From Listeria floridensis FSL S10-1187 (GTDB taxonomy: Bacteria > Bacillota > Bacilli > Lactobacillales > Listeriaceae): a DNA stretch of 48,207 nucleotides. The notes under the pieces are model-generated. The model was not told the DNA's origin. It was given only the letters and a program-made list of their open reading frames with translations, and ran no database searches. The first letter of the stretch is position 1; every line of letters begins with the position of its first letter. Positions 34,812 through 44,414 of the stretch are shown here, in pieces. The position numbers and the translations under genes are program-made. The stretch spans positions 1 through 48,207 of the forward strand of contig NZ_AODF01000030.1 in assembly GCF_000525875.1 (NCBI RefSeq). The letters run 5' to 3'.

Positions 34812-36008
34812 ATGAAAAATTCTAAGTTTCGCGAGAGTAAATTATTTTTTTGGACGATTGAAATTTTAGCAGTAGTTGCAATCGTATTCCTTCTCTTGCA
34901 AATGAAATACATATTTTCACCAATTGGCGTGATCATTTCGACATTATTCTTGCCAATTTTGGTTTCAGGCTTTTTATTTTACATGTTTAATCCGCTGGTC
35001 GAATTTCTCGAAAAAAGAAAAATTCCACGTGTGCTTGGTATTATCTTGATTTTCCTTGTGTTTATCATTTTACTCACGCTTGCAGTCATTCAAATCGGAC
35101 CAGCATTAGCTGACCAAGTTGCCGAGCTTGCTAAAGCACTTCCAGGCTACTGGTCAGATTTTGAAAAATGGATAAACTCGGTTATCAAAGATTCGCCGCT
35201 TAAAGGAATCGACATACAAGGTGAGCTTGAAAAAGCCAATATTTCTATTCCTAAAATCATGAATATCGTACTTGACGGTGTTTCAACCGGTATTGGCGCC
35301 GTTGCTGGTTTTGTTACCAACTTCGTAATGATGCTTGCGACCGTTCCATTTATCTTATTTTATATGTTTAAAGACGGACATCGCTTTATGAGTTCGGTTG
35401 AAAAGTTTTTCCCGAAATTTATTCGTCCAGATGCTAAAAAAATCATCCAAGAAATGAATAAAACGCTATCGACTTATATTAGTTCACAAGCGCTTGACTG
35501 CTTATTTGTCGGGATATTTACCTTTATCGGTTATCTCATTATCGGTCAGCCATATGCGCTCTTATTCGGATTTATCGCCGGTGCAACAAACATTATTCCC
35601 TACCTTGGTCCATTTATCGGCGCTGCGCCTGCCGTGCTTGTTGCGCTGTTTACTTCACCACTTCAAGCCTTACTTGTTATCATCGTTGTAGTAATCGTTC
35701 AGCAAATCGACGGAAACGTGCTCCAACCGCTGATTATGGGGCGCTCTCTTAAAATTCACCCGCTGACCATTATTGTGATTTTACTGGTGGCTGGAAATCT
35801 TGCCGGCCTGCTTGGTATGATACTCGGCGTACCGCTTTACGCGGTTGTGAAAACGATCATTGTCAACGTCGCCAAACTTATTCGGCTGCGTCGTTCTGGG
35901 AAAAAACATCTTACCGATGAAGAAGACGGCGAAACTTCTGACAAAGAAGATTCGGCTTCAAAATCAGAATCAAAAGCTGAGCCTCCTTCAGAAACAGAAT
36001 CCAAATAA
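34812..36008 (+). CDS. AI-2E family transporter
   Basis: A 398-residue membrane protein of the AI-2E (PerM/TqsA-like) family. Features: about eight helices, the GATNIIPYLGPFIGAAPA motif, and QQIDGNVLQPLIMGRSLKIHPLTIIVILLVAGNLAGLLGMILGVPLYA, both highly typical. The C-terminal ~30 residues are an acidic Ser/Glu/Lys-rich tail. Family members are often Na+/H+ antiporters or solute exporters despite the name. Preceded by a GGGGGA ribosome site and followed by its own terminator. Recalled counterpart: lmo0908. Confidence 0.94.
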   Translation: MKNSKFRESKLFFWTIEILAVVAIVFLLLQMKYIFSPIGVIISTLFLPILVSGFLFYMFNPLVEFLEKRKIPRVLGIILIFLVFIILLTLAVIQIGPALADQVAELAKALPGYWSDFEKWINSVIKDSPLKGIDIQGELEKANISIPKIMNIVLDGVSTGIGAVAGFVTNFVMMLATVPFILFYMFKDGHRFMSSVEKFFPKFIRPDAKKIIQEMNKTLSTYISSQALDCLFVGIFTFIGYLIIGQPYALLFGFIAGATNIIPYLGPFIGAAPAVLVALFTSPLQALLVIIVVVIVQQIDGNVLQPLIMGRSLKIHPLTIIVILLVAGNLAGLLGMILGVPLYAVVKTIIVNVAKLIRLRRSGKKHLTDEEDGETSDKEDSASKSESKAEPPSETESK

Positions 36009-36010
36009 AA

Positions 36011-36055
36011 AAATCCAGCAATTGCCAGATTTATAACTGGAAATTGCTGGATTTT
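36011..36055. terminator. bidirectional terminator
   Basis: AAATCCAGCAATT-CCAG ... CTGG-AATTGCTGGATTT hairpin between the convergent AI-2E and phosphoglycerate mutase genes. Confidence 0.9.
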
Positions 36056-36071
36056 TCTTTTCAGCTTATTC

Positions 36072-36746
36072 TTATTCCGCTTGGAAGTGCGAAATATCAT
36101 TTAAACGTTCAACTTTAAACAAGCCATTCTCATAAGCGAGCACCGTTACACTTGCGTTGTCGAGCACAAAACTTTCTGTAATCGACGGTTCAAGTTCATG
36201 GACGATGTTGCGAATCGTATTGCCATGAGCAACAATCAAAATATTGCCGCCCGTTTCTCGGTGGCGGTTAATCACATGTAAAAAACCTGCCTCAACTCGC
36301 GTCCAAAACGTCATAAAATCTTCCGCATCCCCTGCTGGATCTGCTTTTTTCGTAGCATTCATCATGCCTCGAACGTCTACTTTTTCAAAAAACTCTTCTT
36401 GAGACGCATAGCCGTTCGCCTTCGCAATCTCATTCCAAGCAACGTCTCCTTTTTCACCCTCAAACGAACCGAAGAACGTTTCGCGAAACTCAGGAAGCGG
36501 TTCAAGTCGTAAACCAAACCCGTGTTTATTTTCATGCAGTAAAATTTCGGCCGTTGAAATCGTCCGGTGCAAATCACTGCTGTACGCCGCTACAAATTCT
36601 GTATCCGCTAAACCACGACCGCTTGCTTGAACAATTTTTTCCCCTTCCGGAGTCAGCGGCGTATCTGCCCAACCTTGCATCCTCAAATTTTTATTCAAAT
36701 ACGTTTGACCATGTCGTACAAAATAAAGCGCTAATTTTTTCGGCAT
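36072..36746 (-). CDS. phosphoglycerate mutase family protein (histidine phosphatase)
   Basis: A 224-residue member of the histidine phosphatase superfamily. The catalytic motif is VRHGQTYLN at the N-terminus, the second His is in VAHGNTIRN, with the acid region ETFFGSFEGEKGD. As in many Gram-positive paralogues the substrate may be a small phosphoester and not glycolytic phosphoglycerate. RBS GAGGAATTT. Recalled counterpart: lmo0907. Confidence 0.93.
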   Translation of the reverse strand: MPKKLALYFVRHGQTYLNKNLRMQGWADTPLTPEGEKIVQASGRGLADTEFVAAYSSDLHRTISTAEILLHENKHGFGLRLEPLPEFRETFFGSFEGEKGDVAWNEIAKANGYASQEEFFEKVDVRGMMNATKKADPAGDAEDFMTFWTRVEAGFLHVINRHRETGGNILIVAHGNTIRNIVHELEPSITESFVLDNASVTVLAYENGLFKVERLNDISHFQAE

Positions 36747-36816
36747 TCAAAATTCCTCCTCTAACAGGCTTCACCTCTAGTGTAAAACTTCTGCCGCTAA
36801 AATGCGAGAGTAAACC

Positions 36817-38166
36817 TTATCGCATCGTCACAAACTCTTCCGCACTCGTTGGGTGGATCGCAACCGTGTTATCAAAGTCCGCCTTCGTAGCTCCCATCTT
36901 GATGGCAACTGCGAATCCTTGTAGTAGCTCGTCCATACCCGTTCCAATGCCATGCATGCCAACAATTTTTTCATTCTTTCCTTGGCAGATCAGTTTCATT
37001 CGCGACTGCTCCCGGTGCTCCGAAATCACAGAGTACATCGAGGTAAACTTCGATGCATATACTTTAATTTCCTTTTCGCCGTATTTTTCAATTGCTTCCG
37101 GTTCTGTAAGCCCGATCGTTCCAATTGGCGGGTGACTGAAAACAACCGTAGGAATCAAGTCATAATCCAGATGCTCATCGTGTTTGCCATTAAAGAGCCG
37201 CTCAGATAGCCGTCTTCCAGCAGCAATTGCAACCGGTGTGAGTTCCACATGGCCGGTCACATCTCCAACCGCATAAATGCCATCCACATTTGTATTTTGA
37301 TACTTGTCGACCTTAACATAACCAAATTCGTCAAGCTCAACCCCACTTTTTTCAATATCCAAGGTTTCCGTAACGGGTTTGCGCCCAATCGCCCAGATCA
37401 GCTTATCTACTGTCGTTTTGCGTCCATCTTCTAAGACAAGCGTCAAACTGCCATCTTGGTTTTTAATAACTTCCTGCGGCACTGCATTCGTGTGAAGCGT
37501 CGGCCCACTTTTTTCCATCAGTTCAACAAGTGTTTCCGAAATCATCGGATCAAATGAGCGCAGTGGTGCATGTTTTCTTACAAACAAATGCGTTTCAGCG
37601 CCGAGAGCCTCTAATACACCGGCCAGTTCAACAGCAATGTATCCTGCACCAACAACTGCGACACGTTTTGGCAGTTCCTTAAGTGCAAAAAAGCCGTTTG
37701 AATCAATTCCATACTCTGCACCTTTGATTGTCGGAATATCCGGTTTTCCGCCTGTTGCAATCAAAATATGATCAGCTGTATAAATTTCGCCGTCCACATC
37801 AATTGTTTTAGCATCAATGAAACGTGCATAGCCGCGGAGAACATCCACATGGTTGCTGTCAAGACCATTTTGATACAAACCATGTAGCCGGTCGATATAT
37901 TTTTCACGGTTCAAAACAAGCGTAGCAAAATCAAAGTTTACTTTGCCCGTTAAACCGTAAGCAGGTCCAAATTTCTCCATGCCTTCCTTAATTTCCGCTC
38001 CGTACCACATCACTTTTTTCGGTACACAGCCGACATTCACACAAGTTCCGCCAAGGTGCACTGGCTCGACTAGAGCCACCTTTTTCCCATACATGCCGGC
38101 ACGGTTTGACGAAGCGATTCCTCCGCTCCCACCACCGATTGAAATATAGTCATAGTGCTTGCTCAT
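36817..38166 (-). CDS. gor: glutathione-disulfide reductase
   Basis: A 449-residue FAD-dependent disulfide reductase. FAD site [16 protein letters not shown], redox-active cysteines [16 protein letters not shown](P) site [19 protein letters not shown] with a following basic residue VRK that suggests NADPH, and the C-terminal active-site [12 protein letters not shown] of the partner subunit. The start at 38166 follows GGAGGATG. Listeria makes glutathione (GshF), which fits. Recalled counterpart: lmo0906. Confidence 0.95.
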   Translation of the reverse strand: MSKHYDYISIGGGSGGIASSNRAGMYGKKVALVEPVHLGGTCVNVGCVPKKVMWYGAEIKEGMEKFGPAYGLTGKVNFDFATLVLNREKYIDRLHGLYQNGLDSNHVDVLRGYARFIDAKTIDVDGEIYTADHILIATGGKPDIPTIKGAEYGIDSNGFFALKELPKRVAVVGAGYIAVELAGVLEALGAETHLFVRKHAPLRSFDPMISETLVELMEKSGPTLHTNAVPQEVIKNQDGSLTLVLEDGRKTTVDKLIWAIGRKPVTETLDIEKSGVELDEFGYVKVDKYQNTNVDGIYAVGDVTGHVELTPVAIAAGRRLSERLFNGKHDEHLDYDLIPTVVFSHPPIGTIGLTEPEAIEKYGEKEIKVYASKFTSMYSVISEHREQSRMKLICQGKNEKIVGMHGIGTGMDELLQGFAVAIKMGATKADFDNTVAIHPTSAEEFVTMR

Positions 38167-38237
38167 CTTACATCCTCCATTCAAAGCCTTGATGCTTTTA
38201 AGTGTACTAAATATTACGGAAAACGAGAAGAAAAATG

Positions 38238-38262
38238 CCTCCTTGGCGCAACAGCCGAGGAG
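38238..38262 (-). terminator. probable terminator of the YjeM-type permease
   Basis: CTCCTCGGC-N6-GCCAAGGAG (one mismatch), then GCATTTTTC, on the minus strand. Confidence 0.65.
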
Positions 38263-38274
38263 ACACTTAAAAAT

Positions 38275-39777
38275 TTATTTTACTTTGCGCCGCATCCGAA
38301 TATCGTAGTTTTCATAAATGATGATCGCTAGGATCGAGAAGACTACAGGTCCTGCAACCATCCAAATTGTATCACTCCAGTTTCCAGATACAATAACCGG
38401 CTGAATAATCGTGAAGACATTGGCAAATCCAACAACAATCGTGATAATTCCCGTTACAAGATACGTGCTGATTTTATTTTTATACACCACAAACGGGCGT
38501 TCCAACTCTTTGCGGTTCTTAAAGAACGGAAAGGCAAATGCTAGGAACAAGTACGGCAATGTCATTGAAACGTTTGCCATCAACGTCAGTTTGTTGTAAA
38601 ACGCCGAGGCATTGCTTCCGCCGAATGAAGCGATCAAAACAATGACCACAACGATCAAGCACTGAATCCACATAGCGAATTCCGGCATGCCTGCTTTGTT
38701 GATTTTTGTCATTCGTTTTGGCCACAGTTCCTTAGGTGTTCCTTGAATAATTGATTTAAGCGGTGAATAAATGAGTGTGAAAAACGCACCGGTGTAGGCA
38801 AGGAACATCGAAAGTCCTGTTACACGTGCGAAAACCGATGCCATTGTTGTTGCTGCTGATGCTGAGAGACTCATTGCATTTCCCAGTTCAAGACCAAGAT
38901 TATACATTAAAACATATGTGATGTTTCCAAGGTTTGTTGTTTCACCGGCAAGAACTTTCATCCAGTTCGTGCTGACACCCCACATGAGGATACCTACTGC
39001 ATAGCCGATTGAAATAACTACTGCTGCAATCATAATTCCCTTCGGAAATGTTTTCTTCGGATTTTTCGTTTGGTCAACAAGCCCTGCAACGGCCTCTGTT
39101 CCGCCGTAAGCAAAAATGGCGAATACACAGAAACTCAAGATTGAAATCGGGCTTAGGTAATTAGGATTGGGCGAAACCATGAAGGCTTTCACTCCATCAA
39201 TATTTTGTTGGAACTCGCCGCCGTTTAAAACAAGAATAATAGCACTAACGAGAATTAAAACGACGTTCAGTCCCATTACGGCAAATCCGCCGACGGTCGT
39301 CACTTTCGTAATTTGCCTCAAACCTTTCGATGCAAAAAAGGTCACGACTACCATCCATAATACGCCCAAAATGCCAATTGTTTGTGTGGGAGTTAATGAC
39401 AGGATCGTCCATTCCTGTGTTTTGTCGGTTCCAAAGATAAATGTCGAGAACGGAATCCAAACTTTTGATGCAATTCCAACCATCCAAATAATATAGGATG
39501 TAAACCACATAAAAGTAACGATGAAAGCGTATCGAGGACCGACGCTGTCATTCATCCATGAATAGATTCCTCCCTGTTCATTTCGGTAAGCTGATCCATA
39601 TTCGGCCATCATCAGCGCGAACGGGATAAAGAACAGCACTGCTGCTGCGATGTACCACGGGATTGCACTGTAACCCATCAAGTAAAAGCCGACAGGACCA
39701 TTGGCAAAACCAAAAACGGAGGTGAAGATCATTAAAATTAAACTGAACAACCCCATTTTTTTCACTTCGTTTGTCAT
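38275..39777 (-). CDS. APC-family amino acid permease, YjeM / glutamate-GABA antiporter type
   Basis: A 500-residue transporter with 12-13 membrane helices, GadC/YjeM subgroup. Marks: GLFSLILMIFTSVFGFANGPVGFYLMGYSAIPWY at the N-terminus, EYGSAYRNEQGGIYSWM, and FAYGGTEAVAGLVDQTKNPKKTFPKG in the central loop. GadC exchanges glutamate for GABA in acid resistance, but YjeM members have no proven substrate, and no glutamate decarboxylase lies next to it. A succinate-semialdehyde dehydrogenase sits 8 kb away. The strong promoter at 39909-39937 probably drives it. Confidence 0.9.
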   Translation of the reverse strand: MTNEVKKMGLFSLILMIFTSVFGFANGPVGFYLMGYSAIPWYIAAAVLFFIPFALMMAEYGSAYRNEQGGIYSWMNDSVGPRYAFIVTFMWFTSYIIWMVGIASKVWIPFSTFIFGTDKTQEWTILSLTPTQTIGILGVLWMVVVTFFASKGLRQITKVTTVGGFAVMGLNVVLILVSAIILVLNGGEFQQNIDGVKAFMVSPNPNYLSPISILSFCVFAIFAYGGTEAVAGLVDQTKNPKKTFPKGIMIAAVVISIGYAVGILMWGVSTNWMKVLAGETTNLGNITYVLMYNLGLELGNAMSLSASAATTMASVFARVTGLSMFLAYTGAFFTLIYSPLKSIIQGTPKELWPKRMTKINKAGMPEFAMWIQCLIVVVIVLIASFGGSNASAFYNKLTLMANVSMTLPYLFLAFAFPFFKNRKELERPFVVYKNKISTYLVTGIITIVVGFANVFTIIQPVIVSGNWSDTIWMVAGPVVFSILAIIIYENYDIRMRRKVK

Positions 39778-39908
39778 AATTTCATTCCTCTTTTCAATAG
39801 TCAGTAGTTGAATTCTATCTAATCAATTGGCGGTTTTGGACCATTTCCCCTTCGCCATTATAACACCAAAAACCAAAAATCCTTTTTAAAAGAAGAGTTT
39901 TAATTAAA

Positions 39909-39937
39909 CATCTAATCTGACATGTTAGACTTGTCAA
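39909..39937 (-). promoter_or_regulatory. candidate promoter of the YjeM-type permease
   Basis: Minus strand: -35 TTGACA (39932-39937), 17-base spacer, -10 TAGATG (39909-39914). The spacer contains TCTAA ... TTAGA inverted arms. The leader would be about 125 bases. Confidence 0.6.
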
Positions 39938-40067
39938 AAAACAGTAATTTATTTTACTTTAGACCGCTTAGGATACTAGATAGTTCAAACGAATAGATTT
40001 CCAAGAAGAAACTTCTTTTCTGTTACAATAGAGGTATGGAAAAGGTTTTTAAGGAGGTTCTTTTGAT

Positions 40068-40749
40068 TTGAAAATTACAGTTAATCAGATTGAACTATTT
40101 TACCAAAAAAGCGGTAATGCACCTCAGTCAGTCCTTTTACTGCATGGAAATGGCGAAGATCATCATATTTTTGACCCGCTGAGCGAAAAACTTGCTGCCG
40201 ATTTTACCGTATATGCACTCGACAGCCGCGGGCACGGGGCAAGTGAGAGGACAAGTGACTTTAGCTACGAGGCAATGGCTCAGGACATTTCGCAATTTAT
40301 CGCCAAACTCGGTCTTGCACCTTGCTCTCTTATCGGGTTCAGTGATGGAGGGATTACAGCTCTTCTACTGGCAGCACGTCATCCGGAACTCGTTACTAAA
40401 ATAGCAGTTTTAGGTGCAAATTTATCTCCTGCTGATTTTAAAAAGAAAGAGCTTGAACAGCTTAAAGAAGACTATCAAAAAACACATGATCCTCTGATTC
40501 ATTTGATGCTTACGGAGCCAAACCTTAAGAAAACGGATTTACAACAAATCAAAGCTGAAGCACTTATTCTAGCTGGAGAAAAAGACGTTTTTTATCGAAA
40601 AACTTTCTACACGATTGCTAAGACAATTAAACAATCAAAACTACATATTCTAGCCGGTCATAATCACGATTCGTATATCGTGCAAAACGCCATGCTTTAC
40701 CCTGAGTTAAAAGCTTTTTTCCGTGAAAAAAAAGACAAAGGAAAGCTGA
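40068..40749 (+). CDS. alpha/beta hydrolase; frame break near the end
   Basis: A ~226-residue cytosolic alpha/beta hydrolase. Oxyanion region LLHGNGEDHHIF, DSRGHGAS, nucleophile in GFSDGG (Ser of G-x-S-x-G), acid in ILAGEKDVFY and catalytic His in GHNHDS. The substrate is unknown. The TTG at 40068 follows AAGGAGG by 10 bases. The A8 run at 40726-40733 lies just before a terminator hairpin; without one A the protein ends EKKTKES with a TGA at 40747, whereas the uncorrected frame reads on through the hairpin. I prefer the shorter end. Confidence 0.85.
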
Positions 40750-40770
40750 GTTCAGCTCTCCTTTGTCTTT
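40731..40770. terminator. bidirectional terminator
   Basis: AAAGACAAAGGA ... TCCTTTGTCTTT with an inner AGCTGA/TCAGCT pairing. It separates convergent hydrolase and phosphatase genes. Confidence 0.9.
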
Positions 40771-40771
40771 T

Positions 40772-41281
40772 TCAAGAATTCGTCGGTAAATATCTTTCAC
40801 CACGCATCACCGCTCGAACTCGCGGATTCGGCAAATAACGCTTAACTTCACGAAGTTTCGCAAGTGTATCAAAATCGCCGTAGTGTTCCGCTAGTCCCAT
40901 CGCAACGGCACTACTGCGGCTTATACCAGCATCACAGTGTACAACAATTTGACCATGATCAGGATTTTGATCAATAAAATTAAAAATGATTTCGGCATGC
41001 CGCTCGTTGAAGAGTTTCATCTCTTCTTTTTCTTTTTGACTAAGTCCCCAGTAGTCATCAGTTTCGTTAATATCATTAAAATGGATTTCCAAAACAGCCT
41101 GATAGTATTCTGGATGTTTTAGCGCCATAAACTCTTTATTCTGATCAGTGATTCGGATGAGGAGCGCATGATCTGTTTTCGGCTGAAAGATAACAGCCAT
41201 TACTTCTGGAAGTGCAATAATCGGTAAACTGAATGGATCAAAATCAATTTCTCGTTTCTCTTTATTTATATAATTCGCCAT
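40772..41281 (-). CDS. tyrosine / dual-specificity phosphatase-like protein
   Basis: A 169-residue cysteine phosphatase. The P-loop is VHCDAGISRSSAVAMG (Cys and Arg of C-x5-R). A conserved aspartate upstream (NDINETDDYWGLS) may be the general acid. It resembles dual-specificity or archaeal-type tyrosine phosphatases. Cytosolic, no signal peptide. The ATG at 41281 is preceded in frame by a GTG three bases earlier; either could be used with the GAGGAAGGG site. Confidence 0.82.
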   Translation of the reverse strand: MANYINKEKREIDFDPFSLPIIALPEVMAVIFQPKTDHALLIRITDQNKEFMALKHPEYYQAVLEIHFNDINETDDYWGLSQKEKEEMKLFNERHAEIIFNFIDQNPDHGQIVVHCDAGISRSSAVAMGLAEHYGDFDTLAKLREVKRYLPNPRVRAVMRGERYLPTNS

Positions 41282-41328
41282 CACTCACAAATTCCCTTCC
41301 TCGGATCCTACCCCCATTGTACCATAAT

Positions 41329-42435
41329 TTATTCATCATGAAAGCGGTCTCGATAAACCTGATTTTTCTCATGACGGATGATGGCAAGTATTAGGCCGAT
41401 TGCAATGAAATTTCCGAGAACGGAAGAACCTCCGTAACTGATAAATGGTAGCGGAATACCGGTAAGTGGCATTACTCCGATGGTCATTGCAATGTTTTGA
41501 AAAATATTGAAAGCAAAGTAAATCGCAAATCCAGATAAGGCATAACGTGAAAATGAAGTTTCGAGCTCTAGCGCCAACCTGATCAACACTTGGATAAGAA
41601 ACAGGAATAAAAACAGTAGTATGCTGACGCCAATGAAACCAAAGCGATTTGCCATTGTACTGAAGATCATATCTGTATGACTTTCCGGGATATAGATGTC
41701 GCGTGTTTGGCCGGTTAATTGCCCTGAACCAACAGCGAGAAGCGACAAATCCACTTGATAAGAAGCGTTCGGATTGCTTCCTGGATTGAGCCATGCAAAG
41801 ATACGAGCAAATTGATACTCTCTTAAGCCAAGACGCTCAAGCCAGTTAAAATGATAAACCAATATGTAGAAAAGAAGGGTGGATATGGAAACCGCGAAAG
41901 CGGTTAAGCCGATAATCCATTTGTTTGAAGGCATTGCAATCAACAATATCGTGAAGAAAGTGACAAAATATAAGATGGTTGTACCCAGATCTGGTTCGCT
42001 GAAAACCAACAATAAAATCGGACACGCCGCACCAAGTAGCGCAAAAAACAATGTGGCTGGTTGTTTATCAAACCGAGCTGCAACACTTGCTAAAGTAAGA
42101 ATGAAGAACCCTTTGAGCACTTCTGTCGGTTGAAAAGAAAGCCCAGGGAATCTATACCAGCGCTTCGCGCCATTGATCTCAGGAGTGAATTGCAAACCGA
42201 TCAGCAAAAGTAAAAACAATACATAGCCTAAAATGAAGTATTTGCGCAGTACATCCATATGAATCTTGGAAATAAGTAGACAAATTCCTGCCGAAACAAG
42301 TAAAAAAAAAGATTTGCTGTTTTAAAAAAATCACTTTCGTACTGTCCTGTTTGTTGAGCAAAATAAATGGCCGTACAGCTCACAATGCTAAGTAAAAAAA
42401 ATAATTTGAAGTAAAAGCTTCTCAGATGTTCTCAA
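41329..42435 (-). CDS. SEDS-family protein (RodA/FtsW-like); two frame breaks
   Basis: About 369 residues after repair, with ~10 membrane helices. SEDS marks: GAKRWYRFPGLSFQPTEVLKGF, FSEPDLGTT, a large loop with WLNPGSNPNASYQVDLSLLAVGSGQLTGQ, PESHTDMIFSTMANRFGFIG, and PLTGIPLPFISYGGSSVLGNFIAIGL. These match glycan polymerases of elongation or division. The T-runs (A9 at 42302-42310, A8 at 42394-42401) break the N-terminus; one base added and one removed restore LFFLLVSAGICL and QIIFLLSIVSC. The start is a TTG at 42435 after GGAAAGGAA. No class B PBP partner is adjacent. Assignment to RodA or FtsW cannot be settled. Confidence 0.86.
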
Positions 42436-42540
42436 GTTGACTATTCCTTTCCAGTATTAAATTCTTTAGTCAAATGTAGCATAACTGTAGGATAAATCAT
42501 AATAGAATATCAGAATATTTAATTTTTCTTAAACAAAAAA

Positions 42541-42570
42541 AAGCAAGAGCCGCGAAAGGACTCTTGCTTT
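42541..42570 (-). terminator. terminator of the leucine dehydrogenase gene
   Basis: AAGCAAGAG-N11-CTCTTGCTT with a T-run on the minus strand. Confidence 0.87.
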
Positions 42571-42588
42571 TTCGATTTTGTGTGTATT

Positions 42589-43664
42589 TTATTTCATCAT
42601 AATAAAGGTACTGCGCACTTGTTTCATGGTTTCAATCCGATTTTCAGCCATATGATCTGCTGCTTCTGCCGGAATAATTCCCTCACGTGCCGAAATATCA
42701 TATACTTTACCGATTTGATCATAGATTTCATCAATTTTTTTTCTTCGCACGATCTTCATTGTAAGTTAAGAGCTCATCTGCAACATTGATAACACCGCCA
42801 GCATTAACAATATAATCCGGTGCATAGAGAATGCCGCGTTCATGAAGCATTTCACCATGACGTTTAATATCAAGCAATTGATTATTTGCACTTCCGCAAA
42901 CTACCTTGAATTTCAGTTTTGGAATGGTATCATCGTTTAAAATACCGCCAAGTGCGCAAGGAGCAAAGATATCTGCGTCCACTTCATAAATTTCATCCGG
43001 TTTCACAGCTGTCGCGCCATATGCCTTTACAGCACGCGCTACAGCTTCTTCGTTAATGTCAGTTACAACAAGTTCGGCACCTTCTTCAGCAAGCATTCCG
43101 CAAAGCGCAAACGCCACATTACCAACACCTTGTACAGCTACTTTCTTTCCAGCAAGTACATCGCTCCCAAATGCTTCGCGAGCTGTTCGTTTCATTGCCG
43201 CATATACACCGCGTGCCGTCATCGGGCTTGGGTTGCCTGATGAACCGTAACTTTCCGATATTCCAGTCACATATTTTGTTTCTTCATGAATGTAATCCAT
43301 ATCTTGAACCGTTGTCCCGACATCTTCTGCGATGATGTAACGACCATTTAGGCTCTCTACATATCTTCCAAGCGCACGAAATAGCGCTTCACTCTTATCT
43401 TTTTTTGGATCTCCGATAATCACTGTTTTTCCGCCGCCAAGGTTAAGCCCAGCAGCCGCATTTTTATAAGTCATTCCGCGTGCTAATCGCAAAACATCTT
43501 CAAGTGCTTCTTCTTCCGAATCATATGGCCACATTCTGCAACCGCCAAGTGCCGGTCCAAGAGTCGTATCATGAATTGCAATAATTGCTTTTAGTCCAGA
43601 AGCCTCATCATGACAAAAAAACTACTTGCTCATAATCGTATTTCTCCATCTTCTCAAACAACAT
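42589..43664 (-). CDS. leucine dehydrogenase (Glu/Leu/Phe/Val dehydrogenase family); two frame breaks
   Basis: About 357 residues after repair, normal for leucine dehydrogenase. It reversibly deaminates branched-chain amino acids with NAD+. Motifs: [14 protein letters not shown], then [14 protein letters not shown] with the catalytic lysine, [32 protein letters not shown] for NAD, and ANNQLL. Overcalls in A8 at 42735-42742 and A7 at 43615-43621 break the C- and N-termini; removing one base from each gives [16 protein letters not shown] and [14 protein letters not shown]. Start at 43664 after AAGGGGGC. A cre-like site overlaps its promoter. Confidence 0.9.
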
Positions 43665-43717
43665 AAAAATAGCCCCCTTAATTTATGAAAAGCATTATTT
43701 CATCACTATCTACCTTC

Positions 43718-43745
43718 ATTATACGTAATTTGAAAACGCTGTAAA
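43718..43745 (-). promoter_or_regulatory. leucine dehydrogenase promoter with cre-like site
   Basis: Minus strand: -35 TTTACA (43740-43745), 16-base spacer, -10 TATAAT (43718-43723). The plus-strand TTGAAAACGCTGTAA (43730-43744) matches cre at 14 of 15 positions and lies between the two boxes. Confidence 0.62.
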
Positions 43746-43916
43746 AGTTTTTATATTATTTAAGTCATTTTTCATACTTTATAGCTAACACAAAAACTTT
43801 AGACCTATAAAAAATGTATGCGTTTTCATATTAAAAAGGACTATTGATTTAGCTACTAGGTCGTGTTTAGAAACAATGTTAGAAAATTTATTGAAAGCAG
43901 ATTTTACACACAAAAT

Positions 43917-43946
43917 AAAAAATAGTCGCAACTGCGAGCGACTATT
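43917..43946 (-). terminator. terminator of the OsmC gene
   Basis: AATAGTCGC-N8-GCGACTATT followed by T on the minus strand; the stem overlaps the stop codon. Confidence 0.85.
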
Positions 43947-44328
43947 CCTCGATAAACTCAACTTGCTCTGTAATTTCAATATCAGGATGAAGGCTCATCG
44001 CAACAGGGCAGCCCTGTTTAACAAGATGAACAGCCTTCTCTGCTTGTTCTCGATTTTCAGATGTTGTTTTGATTTTGAAACGAATATCAATCGTTTTAAT
44101 CGTATGCACCCGTTCTGTCAGGTTTTGTGTGTAATCTACTTCAATTTCAAGAATATCATACAAAACACGCTTCTTACGCAAGATTTTAGCATAGACATAT
44201 CCGCTACAAGCTGCTGCCGCCGCTGCAGTCATTTGAACAGGAGAAAAACCCATTTCTTTTCTTAGTTTCCAATTTCCAGATTCATGAAACAGTTCAATTG
44301 TCCCTTCTTCTTTCATTTCCAAATGCAT
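43942..44328 (-). CDS. OsmC/Ohr-like peroxidase family protein
   Basis: A 128-residue OsmC-fold protein. The two conserved cysteines are in AAAAACSGYVYAK and VKQGCPVAMSLHPDI, the pair used for peroxide reduction in the family. The length is shorter than Ohr (~140) and closer to YhfA-type members. Cytosolic. RBS GGGGGAAAG precedes the ATG. Function probably peroxide or thiol stress; substrate unknown. Confidence 0.87.
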   Translation of the reverse strand: MHLEMKEEGTIELFHESGNWKLRKEMGFSPVQMTAAAAAACSGYVYAKILRKKRVLYDILEIEVDYTQNLTERVHTIKTIDIRFKIKTTSENREQAEKAVHLVKQGCPVAMSLHPDIEITEQVEFIEE

Positions 44329-44366
44329 TTTCTTTCCCCCTACAAAAACTATTTTTGTTGATTTCT

Positions 44367-44404
44367 AAAAAAGCCGCACGTTTCTTTGAAATGAAACGTA
44401 CGGC
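44367..44404 (-). terminator. terminator of the riboswitch-controlled gene
   Basis: On the minus strand GCCGTACGTTTC-N8-GAAACGTGCGGC followed by TTTTTT. Confidence 0.87.
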
Positions 44405-44414
44405 CACAAAATCA

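Noticed and set aside
40750..40838. C-terminal extension of the alpha/beta hydrolase
   Set aside because: It reads through a terminator hairpin and into the antisense of the phosphatase gene; an A8 overcall explains it.
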